Shown: positions 35,315 to 44,394 of the stretch, in pieces
How positions within the stretch are numbered: the stretch's first letter is position 1
How the letters are laid out: every line of letters starts with the position of its first letter
Program-made: the position numbers and the translations under genes
Assembly: GCA_937921255.1 (NCBI GenBank)
Contig: CAKZSO010000014.1
Location: 1-59,663 of the forward strand
Direction: 5' to 3'
From: Candidatus Bipolaricaulota bacterium
Lineage (GTDB): Bacteria; Bipolaricaulota; Bipolaricaulia; Bipolaricaulales; Bipolaricaulaceae
DNA: 59,663 nt
Notes under the pieces: generated by a model
The model's input: the letters and a program-made list of their open reading frames with translations, nothing else
Told to the model about the DNA's origin: nothing
Databases searched by the model: none

Positions 35315-36570
35315 CCCCTCCCAAAGATGTGGACCACGCAGGTCTGGCCGGTGCCGCCCACGTTGTGGGTGAGGGCCAGGTCGACGTCGGCTGGAACCTG
35401 GCGCGGCCCGGCCTCGCCCCGCAGTTGCTTCCAGACCTCGACGACCTGGGCCACGCCCGAGGCCCCCACGGGATGCCCCTTGGCCTTGAGCCCGCCCGAG
35501 GTGTTCACGGGAATCCTCCCGTCGCGCCGCGTGGCGCCGTCGACGGCCGCCCGCCACCCCTGACCGGGCGGGAAGAACCCGAGGTCCTCGATCGCCAGGA
35601 CCTCGGCAATCGTGAAGCAGTCGTGGACCTCAGCGAGCTTGATCTGGGACGGGGTGACCCCGGCCATCCGGTACGCTTGCGCTGCCGCCTCGCGCGCCGC
35701 ACGGAGCGAGGTGAGGTCTGTCCGGCCGTAGAGGCAGGCGTCGCTTGCCTGGCCCGTTCCAAGGACCCGCAGGGGCCGGTCGGTGAACCGCCGGGCAACC
35801 TTGCTCGCGACGACGAGAAGCGCCGCCGCCCCGTCCGTGATCGGCGAGCAGTCGAACAGCCGCAGCGGCCACGCCACGGGCGGGTTCGCCCCAGGGTCCC
35901 GGAGGAACTCGCGCTCGTCTCTCCACTCCGGGACCGGTCCCCCCTTCTCCTCGGCCCTGGCGATCCGCCGGTCCATGACCTCCCGGATCGTCATCCCGAA
36001 CTGGGCCTTGTCGTTGAGGGACCCGTTTTCGTGGTTCTTCCGCGCCACCTCCATCAGGGCCTCGTACGGCATCCCGTACCGCGCGGCGTAGGCGGTGGCC
36101 ATCGCCGCGTAGAACCCGGGGAAGGTGAACCCGGCCGGGAACTCGTACAGGACGTCGCCGGCCGTGGCCAAGGTGTCCGTGACGGCCTCGGTCGGGAGCG
36201 CGGTCATCCGCTCCACCCCACCAACGAGGACGACGTCGTAGAGCCCGGACGCCACAGCGAGGACTGCCTGGCGGAGGGCGACCCCACCGCTGGCGCACGC
36301 GTCCTCGACCCGCAGCGCCGCCCGCGGGGTGAGACCGACCCAGTCGGCGAGGATCGGGGCGAGGTGCCCCTGGTGCTCGAACAGATCGCTCGAGTAGTTC
36401 CCGATGTACAGGGCCTCGACCGCGGCCGGGTCGAACCCCTTGTCCACGCTCGCCACGAGCTCGCGAAACGCGTCCACGAACAGGTCGCGGCTGTCCTGGC
36501 GCGGGTAAGCGCCGAACTTCGTCACCCCCGCCCCGACCACGGCCACGCCTCGCCTCAGCTTTCCCGTCAT
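35311..36570 (-). CDS. Thiolase-family acetyl-CoA C-acyltransferase
   Basis: A 419-aa thiolase of the SCP2/acetoacetyl-CoA type that needs a DUF35 partner. Nucleophile Cys in VEDACASGG, EVHDCFTIAE (the second Cys region) and GGLKAKGHPVGASG are intact, so it should be active. ATG at 36570 has SD AAGGGAGGAG and overlaps the ligase stop by 4 nt. It would cleave (or condense) a 3-oxoacyl-CoA in the pathway. Confidence 0.92.
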   Translation of the reverse strand: MTGKLRRGVAVVGAGVTKFGAYPRQDSRDLFVDAFRELVASVDKGFDPAAVEALYIGNYSSDLFEHQGHLAPILADWVGLTPRAALRVEDACASGGVALRQAVLAVASGLYDVVLVGGVERMTALPTEAVTDTLATAGDVLYEFPAGFTFPGFYAAMATAYAARYGMPYEALMEVARKNHENGSLNDKAQFGMTIREVMDRRIARAEEKGGPVPEWRDEREFLRDPGANPPVAWPLRLFDCSPITDGAAALLVVASKVARRFTDRPLRVLGTGQASDACLYGRTDLTSLRAAREAAAQAYRMAGVTPSQIKLAEVHDCFTIAEVLAIEDLGFFPPGQGWRAAVDGATRRDGRIPVNTSGGLKAKGHPVGASGVAQVVEVWKQLRGEAGPRQVPADVDLALTHNVGGTGQTCVVHIFGRG

Positions 36571-38126
36571 CCGCTCCTCCCTTCGATCAGCCGTCTCCGC
36601 AGCTCGTCCTTGAGGGGTTTGCCCATCCCCGACAGGGGCAGGGCATCGAGGAACACGACCTTCTTCGGGATCTTGTACCGGGCGAGCCGCTCCCCAAGGT
36701 AGCGCAGGATTTCCTCCTCCGTCGCCGACCGCCCGGACCGGAGGACCACGCACGCCGCCCCGACCTCGCCCCACTTCGGGTCGGGGATCCCCACCACGGC
36801 ACAGCTCGCCACCGCCGGGTGGCGGTACAGGACCTCCTCGATCTCCAGGGGGTAGACGTTCTCCCCCCCGGAGATGAACATGTCCTTCTTCCTCCCTACG
36901 ACGGTGAAGTAGCCCTCCCCGTCGTAGGTCACGAGGTCACCGGTGTGGAAGAAGCCTGCCTCGTCCACGAGCTCGGCCGTGGCCCCGGGATCCCCGAAGT
37001 ACCCCGAACACAAGGACGGTCCCTTGAGGACGAGCTCCCCCACGACGCCGGGCCCGACGGGGCGGTTCCCCTCGTCCACAACCCGGGCCGCGACGAAGAA
37101 GTTGGGGCGGCCGATGCTCCCCGCCTTGCGGACGGCGTCCTCGGCGGCGAGGGCGAACACGCCGGGGCCGAACTCGGTCATCCCGAACCCCTGCTTGAAC
37201 CGAACCCCCTTCTCCTGAACGTACTTCTCAATCAGGGGGACGGGGAGGGGAGCCCCGCCGCTCGTGCAGAACCGGAGGCTCGAAAGGTCGGCCCGGTCCC
37301 AGTTCGGGGCCTGCGTGAGGAGGTGGTACATCGAGGGGACCCCGGCGAACACCGTGACCCGTTCCCGCTCGATCAAGTCGAGGACCTGCTCGGGGTCGAA
37401 CCGCCGAACCTGGATCGTGGTGTTTCCGAGGACCACTTGGGAGGACCAGTAGCAGAACAGTCCCCCGGCGTGGAACAGGGGGAACACGTTGAGGACGACG
37501 TCGTCGTGGCGGAGGTCGTGGATGATCGTGTTCAAGACGTTCCAGGCGATCATGCGGTGGCTGATGAGGACCGCTTTGGGGAGGCCGGTTGTTCCCCCGG
37601 TAAACAGGATGCACGCCGGGTCCTCGGGGTCGAGCGCGTCGCACGTCACCGGCGCCACCGGGGGGCCAGCGACCACGCCGGCAAACGCCGTCGAACCCCC
37701 CAGCCCCGGCCCGTCGAGGTGGAGGAGCTTCGCCAGAGCCGGCGCCCCCTTGGGTAGGCTGTCGAGGATCTGCGTCACCACGGGTCGGAACTCGTCCTCG
37801 TACACGAGAACCCGCGGTGTGGTCTTCTCCACAAGCTGGAGCAACTCCCGAGGGTGGAGGCGCCAGTTGAGGGGGACGTGGATCGCCCCGAGCTTCCCGC
37901 ACGCGTAGTAGACGTCGAAGTGCTCGACCCCGTCCCGGGCGAGGATGGCCACCCGATCGCCCCTCGCCACCCCGGCCTCGTCCCGGAGCCACCTCGCCAG
38001 CCGGTTCGCGCGCGCGTTCATCGCGCGGTAGGTGAGTCGAAGCTCCGGGGTCTTGCCGTGGTCCACAATCCCAATTGCGTCGGGGGTATAGAGCTCGCGC
38101 CGACCGAGGTAGTCGCCGATGACCAC
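36567..38126 (-). CDS. Acyl-CoA synthetase (AMP-forming) 1
   Basis: ANL-superfamily ligase of 519 aa. P-loop FTGGTTGLPKAVLISH, the GFGMTEFGPG adenylate motif, GDLVTYDGEGYF and C-terminal KxGK-like SGMGKPLKDELRR are present, though the final catalytic Lys sits in a GMGKPLK context. It activates a medium or aromatic carboxylate; which one is not evident. It lies 1 nt after the second ligase, to which it is clearly related. Confidence 0.88.
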   Translation of the reverse strand: MVIGDYLGRRELYTPDAIGIVDHGKTPELRLTYRAMNARANRLARWLRDEAGVARGDRVAILARDGVEHFDVYYACGKLGAIHVPLNWRLHPRELLQLVEKTTPRVLVYEDEFRPVVTQILDSLPKGAPALAKLLHLDGPGLGGSTAFAGVVAGPPVAPVTCDALDPEDPACILFTGGTTGLPKAVLISHRMIAWNVLNTIIHDLRHDDVVLNVFPLFHAGGLFCYWSSQVVLGNTTIQVRRFDPEQVLDLIERERVTVFAGVPSMYHLLTQAPNWDRADLSSLRFCTSGGAPLPVPLIEKYVQEKGVRFKQGFGMTEFGPGVFALAAEDAVRKAGSIGRPNFFVAARVVDEGNRPVGPGVVGELVLKGPSLCSGYFGDPGATAELVDEAGFFHTGDLVTYDGEGYFTVVGRKKDMFISGGENVYPLEIEEVLYRHPAVASCAVVGIPDPKWGEVGAACVVLRSGRSATEEEILRYLGERLARYKIPKKVVFLDALPLSGMGKPLKDELRRRLIEGRSG

Positions 38127-38127
38127 G

Positions 38128-39684
38128 TCAGCCCTCCTTGGGGGGAAGGTAGCGGGCGCGGAGCTCCGCCTTCACGACCTTCCCGTACGCCGAGTAGGGA
38201 AGGCTCGGGGCGAACACGACCTTCTTCGGGACCTTGTACCGGGCGAGGCGCTCCCCGCAGAACGCCTGGAGCTCCTCGGCGGTCGCTCGAGCCCCCGTCT
38301 TGAGGACGACGACGATCAGCCCCACCTCGCCCCACTTCGGGTCCGGCATCCCGATCAAGGCCGCGTCCTGCACGGCGGGGTGCTCGCGGAACGTGGCCTC
38401 CACTTCCGCGGCGTAGATGTTCTCTCCACCGCTGATGATCATGTCCTTGGCCCGGCCGACGATCGTGTAGAACCCCTCCTCGTCGGCCCGGGCCACGTCG
38501 CCGGTCCGGAACCAGCCGTCCACGATCGCCTCCGCGGTCGCCTCCGGGTTCCGCCAGTAGCCGGTGCAGACGTGGGGCCCGCGGATGAGGAGCTCCCCCG
38601 GCTCGCCCGGCGGCACGTCCTCCCCGCGCTCGTCGACAAGGCGCATCTCGCTGTGGAAGATCGGCTTCCCGACCGACCCCAGTTTGCGCACGGACTCCTC
38701 ATCGGTCATCGAGAAGCAGTTCGCCCCGACCTCGGTCAGGCCGTACCCCTGGCGGAACACGCCGCCCTTCTTCGCAATCCACTCCCGGACGAGGTCCACC
38801 GGGAGAGGCGCCCCACCGCTGATGAAGAACCGCACCGACGAGAAGTCGGCCTGGGCGAACCCCGGGGCGTTGAGGAGCATCCGGTAGATCGTGGGAACAC
38901 CCAGGACGACCGTGCACCGCTCCTCCTCGATCGCGCGCAGGACCGCGTCGGCGTCGAACGCGCGGATGAGGACAACCCGTCCCCCGATGTAGAGGAGCGG
39001 GGTCAGGAACGCGAACAGCCCTCCGGCGTGGAAAAGCGGCATGAACAGGGGCGACACGTCGCGCTCGGTGAGGCCCCAGCTCGCAATCGTGTTGATGCAG
39101 TTCCACAGGACCTGCCGGTGGGGGATCATCGCCCCCTTGGGGCGGCCAGTTGTCCCCGACGTGTAGAGGAGGAGGTACGGGTCATCTTCGGAAAGCGGCG
39201 GGCGGGCGGGCTCGGAGTTCGGGCACCCCGTCACCTCGCCCTCGTACCGGCGCCCCGCGACCTCGGCCCCCTCGATCCCGAGGACGTGGGGGACCGGCGC
39301 CTCAGCCAGAACCTTCTCCGCCGTGGGGACGAACTCCGGGCCGCAGAGGAGGACCTTCGGGGTGCAGTCACCCACGATGTAGGCGAGCTCCCGCGGCTGC
39401 AGGCGCCAGTTGAGGGGCGCGAACACCGCCCCGATCTTCCCCACCCCGTACAGGAGGTCGAGGTAGGCGAGGGCGTTGTGGGCGAGGATCGAGATCCGAT
39501 CACCTTTCTCCACGCCAAGCCCCCGCAGGAAATGGGCGGCCCGGTTCGCCCGGCGGTTGAGCTCGGCGTACGTGTAACTCCGACCGTCGCTCCGGTCGAC
39601 CACCGCAACTCGGTCCGGGGTGAGCTCGGCCCGGCGGGTGAGGAGGTGCGCCGCGTCCATCTCGCCGTGCGCGTAGATCGCCAT
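38128..39684 (-). CDS. Acyl-CoA synthetase (AMP-forming) 2
   Basis: A 518-aa ligase similar to its neighbour: YTSGTTGRPKGAMIPH, GYGLTEVG, GDVARADEEGFYTIVGR, and C-terminal YSAYGKVVKAELR. The ATG at 39684 has SD GAGGTGACG; the open frame reaching 39801 is not used. Two ligases in a row could activate two substrates or two ends of a dicarboxylate. Confidence 0.88.
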   Translation of the reverse strand: MAIYAHGEMDAAHLLTRRAELTPDRVAVVDRSDGRSYTYAELNRRANRAAHFLRGLGVEKGDRISILAHNALAYLDLLYGVGKIGAVFAPLNWRLQPRELAYIVGDCTPKVLLCGPEFVPTAEKVLAEAPVPHVLGIEGAEVAGRRYEGEVTGCPNSEPARPPLSEDDPYLLLYTSGTTGRPKGAMIPHRQVLWNCINTIASWGLTERDVSPLFMPLFHAGGLFAFLTPLLYIGGRVVLIRAFDADAVLRAIEEERCTVVLGVPTIYRMLLNAPGFAQADFSSVRFFISGGAPLPVDLVREWIAKKGGVFRQGYGLTEVGANCFSMTDEESVRKLGSVGKPIFHSEMRLVDERGEDVPPGEPGELLIRGPHVCTGYWRNPEATAEAIVDGWFRTGDVARADEEGFYTIVGRAKDMIISGGENIYAAEVEATFREHPAVQDAALIGMPDPKWGEVGLIVVVLKTGARATAEELQAFCGERLARYKVPKKVVFAPSLPYSAYGKVVKAELRARYLPPKEG

Positions 39685-39691
39685 CGTCACC

Positions 39692-40456
39692 TCAGGTCCC
39701 AAGGACCATGCCCCCGTCCACCCTGAGGACGGCGCCCGAAACGTAGGCCGCCTCGTCCGAGGCGAGGAACAGGTAGGCGTTGGCAATGTCCACGGGCTCA
39801 CCCAGCCGCCCGAGCGGCGTCCGGGCGCGCATCCCCTCGAGGACCTTCTCCGGCATCGTCCGGAGGATCTCCGTGGCCGTGAACCCCGGGGCGACCGCGT
39901 TCACCCGGATCCCGTACCGCCCGAGCTCCCGCGCCCACACCTTCGTCATCCCAACGAGGCCGGCCTTGGTCGCAACGTAGTTCGTCTGGCCGAAGTTCCC
40001 GTCGAGGCCAGCGATCGAGGTCGCGTTGAGGATGACCCCTGACCTCTGGGCGATCATGATCGGGACCACCGCCTGGGTGCAGAGGAACGTCCCCTTGAGA
40101 TTCACGGAGACGACGAGGTCGAAGTCGGCCTCGGACATCTGACCCACGACGGCCCCGTCCTTCACCCGGACGAGCTGGTGGTCGCGGATGATCCCGGCGT
40201 TGTTGACGAGGATGTCGATCCGCTCGTAGCGGCGGTGCACATCGGCCACCCACGCGTCGACCGCCCCCTTGTCCGTCACGTCCACCCGCCGGAAGTCGGC
40301 CCGCGGGCCAAGCTCCCGCACCGCCGCTTCCCCCGCCTCCGAGGACACGTCACCGATCGAAACGCGGGCCCCTTCCTCCACGAACCGTTTCGCCGTCGCC
40401 CGGCCGATCCCCGCCGCCCCCCCCGTGATCAGGGCCACCTTTCCGTCTAATCGCAT
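39692..40456 (-). CDS. SDR-family 3-oxoacyl/3-hydroxyacyl reductase
   Basis: FabG-like NAD(P)-dependent dehydrogenase of 254 aa: TGGAAGIGRA cofactor loop, NNAG, catalytic Ser in NATSIAG, YVATK (YxxxK) and a VDGG end. D38 after the second strand (IGDVSS) suggests NAD rather than NADP preference. ATG at 40456 has SD AGGAGGGAG. Probably oxidises a 3-hydroxyacyl-CoA before thiolysis; overlaps the KAS gene by 10 nt. Confidence 0.88.
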   Translation of the reverse strand: MRLDGKVALITGGAAGIGRATAKRFVEEGARVSIGDVSSEAGEAAVRELGPRADFRRVDVTDKGAVDAWVADVHRRYERIDILVNNAGIIRDHQLVRVKDGAVVGQMSEADFDLVVSVNLKGTFLCTQAVVPIMIAQRSGVILNATSIAGLDGNFGQTNYVATKAGLVGMTKVWARELGRYGIRVNAVAPGFTATEILRTMPEKVLEGMRARTPLGRLGEPVDIANAYLFLASDEAAYVSGAVLRVDGGMVLGT

Positions 40457-41493
40457 CGGTCTCCCTCCTGGCACGGCCCCCACCGGACCACGCCCGCGCC
40501 CCACACGTACCCGATCCCCGCCCCGACCATGACCATCAGGTCTCCGTCCTTGAGCCGCCCAAGCTTGAGCCCCTCGATGATGTTGATGATCGTGTCCTGC
40601 TCGCCGATGTGGCCGTAGCGGTCGTTGTAGACCCCCTGGTCCTCGGTCAGGCCCAGGCGGCCGAGCATGTCCCGGTACCCGGACGGCTTGATGAGGACCA
40701 TGTTCAGGAACGACACGTCCTCCCGGGTCCGGCCGCTCTTGCGCAGCGCCTCGTCGACACAGCGCATCCAGTTGTCCATCGAGACCTCGTTCAGGCGGGC
40801 CTTCATCTTCTCCTCAGCGACGAGGTCGAACGTGAACAGCCCTTGGGCCACCGCCTCATCGGTCGGGAACTGAACCGTCCCGCTCGCGGGGACGATCACG
40901 TCCCGGCTCATCGAGCCGTCCGTGATGAGGTGGGACCCCAAGACGTGGTTCCGCGGCCACCCGCGGCGGAGGAGCATCGCCCCCGCCCCGGCCCCGATAT
41001 TGAACAGGAACGTCGTCCGCAGGTTCTTGAAGTTGATGAGGTCCCCGATCCGGTACCCGCCGGCGATGAGCACGGTGCGGATCTCCGGGTCAGAGCGCAT
41101 GATGTCCTTGGCGATCTTCATCGCCGCCACGGTCGTGCAGCAGCGCATGTGGATGTCCATCCCCCACGCCCGAGTTGCCCCGATCTGGTAGGCGAGGTCG
41201 ATTCCCGACGTCCAGAGGAGGTACTCACGCCACTCCTCGGTCGTACAGATGACAAGGTCGATCTCCTCAGGGGGGATGTCGCACCGGGAGAGGCAGTCTT
41301 TCGCCGCCAGCACGCCCATCTCGTTCGGGTGGAGGTCGGGGGGGGCCATCCGCTTCTCGGTGATCCCGAGCTTGTCCCGCACCACCCACTCCGGAAGGCC
41401 GCTCTCCGCCGCGATCTCGGCGGCGGTGATCACCCGCTCGGGGAGGTACATCCCCACGCTCACAATCCCCACAACCCGTTCCGATCCGCTCAT
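40447..41493 (-). CDS. KAS III-like condensing enzyme, atypical active site
   Basis: A 348-aa thiolase-fold protein of the FabH family (VVGIVSVGMYLPERVIT start). The nucleophile region is MRCCTTVAAMK, two adjacent Cys, and the FabH His-Asn pair is replaced: KPSGY where FabH has HQAN, and YGHIGEQD where it has NTSAAS. A role in housekeeping fatty-acid synthesis is therefore doubtful; a CoA-linked condensation or retro-condensation in this cluster is more likely. ATG at 41493; an open frame to 41634 is discounted. Confidence 0.75.
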   Translation of the reverse strand: MSGSERVVGIVSVGMYLPERVITAAEIAAESGLPEWVVRDKLGITEKRMAPPDLHPNEMGVLAAKDCLSRCDIPPEEIDLVICTTEEWREYLLWTSGIDLAYQIGATRAWGMDIHMRCCTTVAAMKIAKDIMRSDPEIRTVLIAGGYRIGDLINFKNLRTTFLFNIGAGAGAMLLRRGWPRNHVLGSHLITDGSMSRDVIVPASGTVQFPTDEAVAQGLFTFDLVAEEKMKARLNEVSMDNWMRCVDEALRKSGRTREDVSFLNMVLIKPSGYRDMLGRLGLTEDQGVYNDRYGHIGEQDTIINIIEGLKLGRLKDGDLMVMVGAGIGYVWGAGVVRWGPCQEGDRCD

Positions 41494-41568
41494 CCCCGCC
41501 TCTTTGGCCCTCAGCTCTTCGCCGCGGGCATCCCCAGCACGCTCAACTTGGCCCGATCCGAGTCCCAG

Positions 41569-41597
41569 GAGGGGCCTCTCCCACCGAGGCCCCTCCC
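41569..41597 (-). terminator. Strong hairpin between livK and the KAS III-like gene
   Basis: GGAGGGGCCTC and GAGGCCCCTCC, perfect 11-bp stem with a 7-nt loop, in the only large gap (116 nt) of the cluster. No T-run, so it more likely attenuates or protects the upstream livK mRNA than terminates outright. Confidence 0.55.
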
Positions 41598-41609
41598 CAG
41601 TTCCCACAA

Positions 41610-42800
41610 CTAACGGTGTTTCGTCCAGTCCCACTCCGCGATGAACTCGGCGGTCCGCACACCGTTAACCGTCTTCAGCTGGTTCATCCACAAGGTCTTG
41701 ATCCCGTAGTGGTCGTCCGGCCGGTACGTCACCGGCGGGATCATCCCATCAGCATCCCAGTCGGTGAACGCATCGAGTGCGGCGATGAACGCCTCGCGGG
41801 TCAGGTTCGGGCCCGCGTCCATGAGGGCCTTGGTGACCATCTGCGCGCCGACGTAGGCAATCATCGCGTACGCGTTCATGAGCTCGCCTGGGTAGTAGCG
41901 GGCGTACACCGCCCGCATCGCAGCCGCCGCCTCGCTCGTCGGATCCTGCGGGTCGGTACCGAACCCCGGGAAGATCACGCCCTCGGCGGCCTCGCCCGCC
42001 AGATCGTAGAGCTGGAGGGTAATCGTGTTGATTCCGACGAACTTCGGCTTGAAGCCGAGGAGGTCGCACTCCACGATCAGCTTCGCCGCATCGCTCACGT
42101 AGCTGAAGAGGAGGACGGCCTCGGCCCGCGACTGGCGGAGCGTCAACGCGTAGGCGCTGAAGCTCGTCTCGGTCCCCGGGTACTTGATCACCGCCACCGG
42201 CTGCATCCCCTGCAGCTTGAGCTCATCGAGTGCGAAGTTCAGGAGCTCCGTCCCCATTGCGTCCTCGACGACAGCGATCGCCACGCGCTTGGCACCGAGC
42301 TCCTTCACCGCGTACTGCGCCGCGGCCCGGCCGAACGACTCGTTGTTCGGCTGAAGGGCGAACACGTGCGGGACCGTGGGAGACGCCAGCGTAAGCCAGT
42401 TCATGTGCGGAGACACCACCGGAAGCTTGTTCTCAAGGATGTACGTCCACACCGCCGCCATCCCGATCGTCCCCAGGGGGTTCACGAGGGCAAAGATGTT
42501 CTCCTGCTCCACAAGCCGCTTCATCACCGCCACGGTGTTCGCCGGGTTGAACCCGTCGTCGAGGGCGAGGAACTCGATCTTCCGACCGTGGATTCCGCCG
42601 AGCTCATCGTTCACGTAGTTGTACCAGGCCTGGGCGCCCCGCATCACTGGAACACCGATAAACGCCACCGGACCCGACTGCACGATGAACGAACCGAGTT
42701 TGATCGTGGTGTCCGTCACACCCGGCGTCTGGGCGAACAGCCCCCCGGACGCCCCCACCACGCACGCCGCTGCCATTGCCACCGCCAAGATCCGCTTCAT
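41610..42800 (-). CDS. livK: Branched-chain-amino-acid-type ABC substrate-binding protein
   Basis: Periplasmic or lipid-free secreted binding protein of 396 aa: Sec signal peptide MKRILAVAMAAACVVGASGGLFAQ, then a type I periplasmic-binding fold (TIKLGSFIVQSGPVAFIG; RKIEFLALDDGFNPANTV). It delivers substrate to the LivHMGF complex. In this gene context the ligand is more likely a carboxylate or aromatic acid than Leu/Ile/Val. SD AGGAGG precedes the ATG. No lipobox is visible. Confidence 0.88.
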   Translation of the reverse strand: MKRILAVAMAAACVVGASGGLFAQTPGVTDTTIKLGSFIVQSGPVAFIGVPVMRGAQAWYNYVNDELGGIHGRKIEFLALDDGFNPANTVAVMKRLVEQENIFALVNPLGTIGMAAVWTYILENKLPVVSPHMNWLTLASPTVPHVFALQPNNESFGRAAAQYAVKELGAKRVAIAVVEDAMGTELLNFALDELKLQGMQPVAVIKYPGTETSFSAYALTLRQSRAEAVLLFSYVSDAAKLIVECDLLGFKPKFVGINTITLQLYDLAGEAAEGVIFPGFGTDPQDPTSEAAAAMRAVYARYYPGELMNAYAMIAYVGAQMVTKALMDAGPNLTREAFIAALDAFTDWDADGMIPPVTYRPDDHYGIKTLWMNQLKTVNGVRTAEFIAEWDWTKHR

Positions 42801-42851
42801 GACACTTTCCTCCTTTGTACCCCGCTGTTCCCAACGTCGTGTTGAGCTAAC

Positions 42852-43628
42852 CTAATCGGTTGAACCCCGTTTCGCGTCGGGCACATCACCTCCTGTGTCG
42901 TCCGGCCGAGGGTCGGCCTTGCCCTTCGTTCCCAAGTACAGCTGCCGGACCCGATCGGTTCGGCGAAGCTCGTCGCTCGATCCCATCAGGGCGACCCTCC
43001 CCGTCTCGAGGACGATCCCCTGAGAGGCCACCTCCAGGGATAGGTACGCATTCTGCTCCGCCACGATCATCGTGATCCCCTCGTGGCTGAGGGCCGCCAA
43101 CCGGTCGAAGAGCTGCCGGACCAGGAGGGGCGAGAGCCCGAGGGAGGGCTCGTCGAGGAGGAGAACCCTCGGCCGTGCCATAAGCGCCCGGCCGATGGCG
43201 AGCATCTGCTGCTCGCCCCCGCTCAGCGTCCCCGCGATCTGGCGCCCCCGGCCGTTGAGGGCGGGGAACCGCTCGAACACCTCGGACATGTCCCGCCGCA
43301 GCGCGGCGCCATTCCGACGGATGTACGCCCCCATCCTCAAGTTCTCGACCACCGAAAGGTCGGGGAACAGCTGTCGGCCCTCCGGGACCTGGGTGATCCC
43401 CAGGCGGACGATCCGGTCCGGAGGCAGGCGCTCGATCCGCCGGCCCTCGAGGAAGATCTGTCCCGACCGGGCGCGGACAAGCCCCGAGGTCGTGTTCATG
43501 AGCGTAGTCTTGCCCGCCCCGTTGGCCCCGAGCACCGCGACGAGCGCGCCCTTGTCCACGTGGAACGAGACGCCCTTCAACGCGTGGATCGGGCCGTAGA
43601 ACGTGTTGACCCCCTCAAACCTGAGCAC
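42852..43628 (-). CDS. livF: ABC transporter ATPase LivF
   Basis: Cytoplasmic ATPase of 258 aa energising the Liv-type importer. Walker A GANGAGKTT, signature LSGGEQQML and Walker B VLLLDEPSLGL are intact. An in-frame TTG at 43634 abuts AGGAGG with no spacing, whereas the GTG at 43628 has the ideal 6-nt spacing, so 43628 is chosen. Overlaps livG by 14 nt. Confidence 0.93.
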   Translation of the reverse strand: MLRFEGVNTFYGPIHALKGVSFHVDKGALVAVLGANGAGKTTLMNTTSGLVRARSGQIFLEGRRIERLPPDRIVRLGITQVPEGRQLFPDLSVVENLRMGAYIRRNGAALRRDMSEVFERFPALNGRGRQIAGTLSGGEQQMLAIGRALMARPRVLLLDEPSLGLSPLLVRQLFDRLAALSHEGITMIVAEQNAYLSLEVASQGIVLETGRVALMGSSDELRRTDRVRQLYLGTKGKADPRPDDTGGDVPDAKRGSTD

Positions 43629-44394
43629 GGTCAACCTCCTGTCCCAGATAGGCCTCGATCACCCGCGGGTTCGTCCCGATCTCGTGCGGCGTCCCCTCTG
43701 CGATCTTGCGGCCAAAGTCGAGGACCACGATCCGATCGCAGATCTCCATCACGAGCGACATGTCGTGCTCGACGAGGAGGACCGTCACCCCGCGCTCGTC
43801 CCGTACCCGCCGGATGAACTGGCCCATCGCCTGGGTCTCGGCGGCGTTCATCCCGGCCACGGGCTCATCGAGGAGCACCAGCCGAGGCCCGGCCATGAGC
43901 GCCCGGATGAGCTCGACCGCCTTCTGGCTCCCGTAGGGAAGCATCGACGCGAGCGCGCCCCTCACGGCGCCCAACCCGAACGCCTCGAGCATCGCTCGGA
44001 CCTCGGAGGCAGCGGCCCGCTCCTCGCGCTGCCCAAGGCCGAGCGCCAGCGGCAGGATGCGCCCGCGGAACTGGTTGTGGCGCCCGATGAGCAGGTTGTC
44101 CTCGACGGACAGGTACGGGAACAGTCCGAGGTTTTGGAACGTCCGGGCGATCCCTAGTCCGATCACCCTGTGGGGGGGGACCTTGAGGAGGTTCACCCCG
44201 GCAAAGGTGATCGTCCCCGCGGTCGGCTCCAAGAACCGCGAGATGAGGTTGAACACGGTCGTCTTACCTGCGCCATTGGGGCCGATCAGGCCCACGATCT
44301 CGCCCTCGTCCACGTGGAAGTCGACCCCGTCCACCGCGGTCAAGCCCCCGAACCGCTTGGTGAGCTCCGACGCCACCAGCAGGTGCTCGCTCAC
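43615..44394 (-). CDS. livG: ABC transporter ATPase LivG
   Basis: Second ATPase, 259 aa: Walker A GPNGAGKTT, a long insertion after the Q-loop typical of LivG, and Walker B LVLLDEPVAGM. The signature loop is unusual, LPYGSQKAVELIRAL rather than LSGGQ/LPYGxQR..E; the LPYG form is common in LivG. GTG start overlaps the livM stop as GTGA. Confidence 0.93.
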   Translation of the reverse strand: MSEHLLVASELTKRFGGLTAVDGVDFHVDEGEIVGLIGPNGAGKTTVFNLISRFLEPTAGTITFAGVNLLKVPPHRVIGLGIARTFQNLGLFPYLSVEDNLLIGRHNQFRGRILPLALGLGQREERAAASEVRAMLEAFGLGAVRGALASMLPYGSQKAVELIRALMAGPRLVLLDEPVAGMNAAETQAMGQFIRRVRDERGVTVLLVEHDMSLVMEICDRIVVLDFGRKIAEGTPHEIGTNPRVIEAYLGQEVDRAQV

